Source: an uncultured beta proteobacterium (GTDB lineage Bacteria > Pseudomonadota > Gammaproteobacteria > Burkholderiales > Burkholderiaceae_C). Taken from it: 5,883 nt of DNA. Every line of letters starts with the position of its first letter. The stretch's first letter is position 1. The notes below the pieces were generated by a model. The model searched no databases and was not told where the DNA came from. It saw only the letters and a program-made list of their open reading frames with translations. This document shows, piece after piece, positions 5,571 through 5,883 of this stretch. The position numbers and the translations under genes were made by a program. The DNA lies in assembly GCA_903944555.1 (NCBI GenBank), contig CAJASG010000537.1, positions 1-5,883 on the forward strand, in the 5' to 3' direction.

Positions 5571-5883
5571 TCAGTCGCGTTCGCCGCCAAAGATGCCCAA
5601 CAAGGCCAGCAGGCTCTGGAACACATTGATGATGTCCAAGTACAAAGCCAAGGTCGCGCTGATGTAATTGGTCTCACCACCGTCGATGATCCGCTTGATG
5701 TCGTACAGCATGTAAGCACTGAAGATGCCAATGGCCGCCATGGACATGGCCATCATGCCAGCGGTAGAGCCCACAAACATGTTAATCACGCCACCGACGA
5801 TCAGTACGATGGTGCCGACAAACAGCCACTTGCCCATGCCCGACAGGTCACGCTTGATGACACTGGCCAAGCTGGCCATCACC
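5571..5883 (-). CDS. yccA: BAX inhibitor-1/YccA family inner-membrane protein (N-terminal part outside window)
   Basis: Only the C-terminal 104 residues are present; the frame is open to the right edge, so the true start lies outside. The fragment has hydrophobic membrane segments around KWLFVGTIVLIVGGVINMFV, AGMMAMSMAAIGIFSAYMLY and the final ALYLDIINVFQSLLALLGIF. The signature GGETNYISATLALYL followed by a C-terminal RD closely matches the end of E. coli YccA (HGGETNYIRAT to SRD). YccA is a polytopic inner-membrane protein that binds and modulates the FtsH protease. The Asp in YDIKRII and the Asp in LYLDIIN probably correspond to the di-aspartyl pair of Bacillus YetJ, a pH-sensitive calcium leak channel, although their spacing here is slightly shorter. 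It could instead be a YbhL-like paralogue; the family is secure, the exact symbol less so. Confidence 0.9.
   Translation of the reverse strand, partial: VMASLASVIKRDLSGMGKWLFVGTIVLIVGGVINMFVGSTAGMMAMSMAAIGIFSAYMLYDIKRIIDGGETNYISATLALYLDIINVFQSLLALLGIFGGERD

Overview
The window looks like chromosomal core DNA from a betaproteobacterium, most probably a Comamonadaceae relative (Rhodoferax/Polaromonas/Acidovorax type). This rests on the GC-rich coding sequence, the gene order surE-pcm-nlpD-rpoS followed by rlmD, the style of the Pcm and RpoS proteins, and Comamonadaceae-looking promoter and repeat motifs. The lineage is inferred from recalled sequence resemblance, not from a search.

Layout. Positions 1-3518 hold a tight plus-strand stationary-phase/stress block. 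It runs surE (5' end cut off by the window edge), pcm (overlapping surE by ATGA), nlpD (11 bp after pcm, with a clear ribosome binding site overlapping the pcm stop) and rpoS (about 12 bp after nlpD). After 49 bp comes rlmD (3568-5085), a 23S rRNA m5U methyltransferase, apparently with its own extended -10 promoter placed so that the mRNA would be almost leaderless. Two minus-strand genes converge on it: a small uncharacterised lipoprotein (5094-5447), whose stop lies 8 bp from the rlmD stop, and the C-terminal part of a BAX inhibitor-1/YccA membrane protein (5571 to the right edge). A strong GGGCCC hairpin terminator (5526-5550) separates these two.

How the genes fit together. SurE (survival nucleotidase) and Pcm (isoaspartyl repair methyltransferase) are stationary-phase maintenance enzymes. 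NlpD is an outer-membrane LysM/LytM lipoprotein whose LytM site has lost metal-binding histidines, so it should be an amidase activator rather than a hydrolase. RpoS is the general-stress sigma factor. As in enterobacteria, rpoS sits directly behind nlpD and is probably co-transcribed with it. RlmD modifies 23S rRNA and is a constant neighbour rather than part of the stress circuit.

Most unusual signal. A 56-bp stretch occurs twice, once in the 5' part of rpoS (2598-2653) and once in the SAM domain of rlmD (4711-4766). The copies match at 36 of 56 positions without gaps, are in the same orientation and the same reading frame, and have hairpin arms with a compensatory base-pair change. They look like old copies of a short palindromic interspersed repeat domesticated as protein-coding sequence. 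No CRISPR array, tRNA, rRNA, transposase or phage gene was seen.
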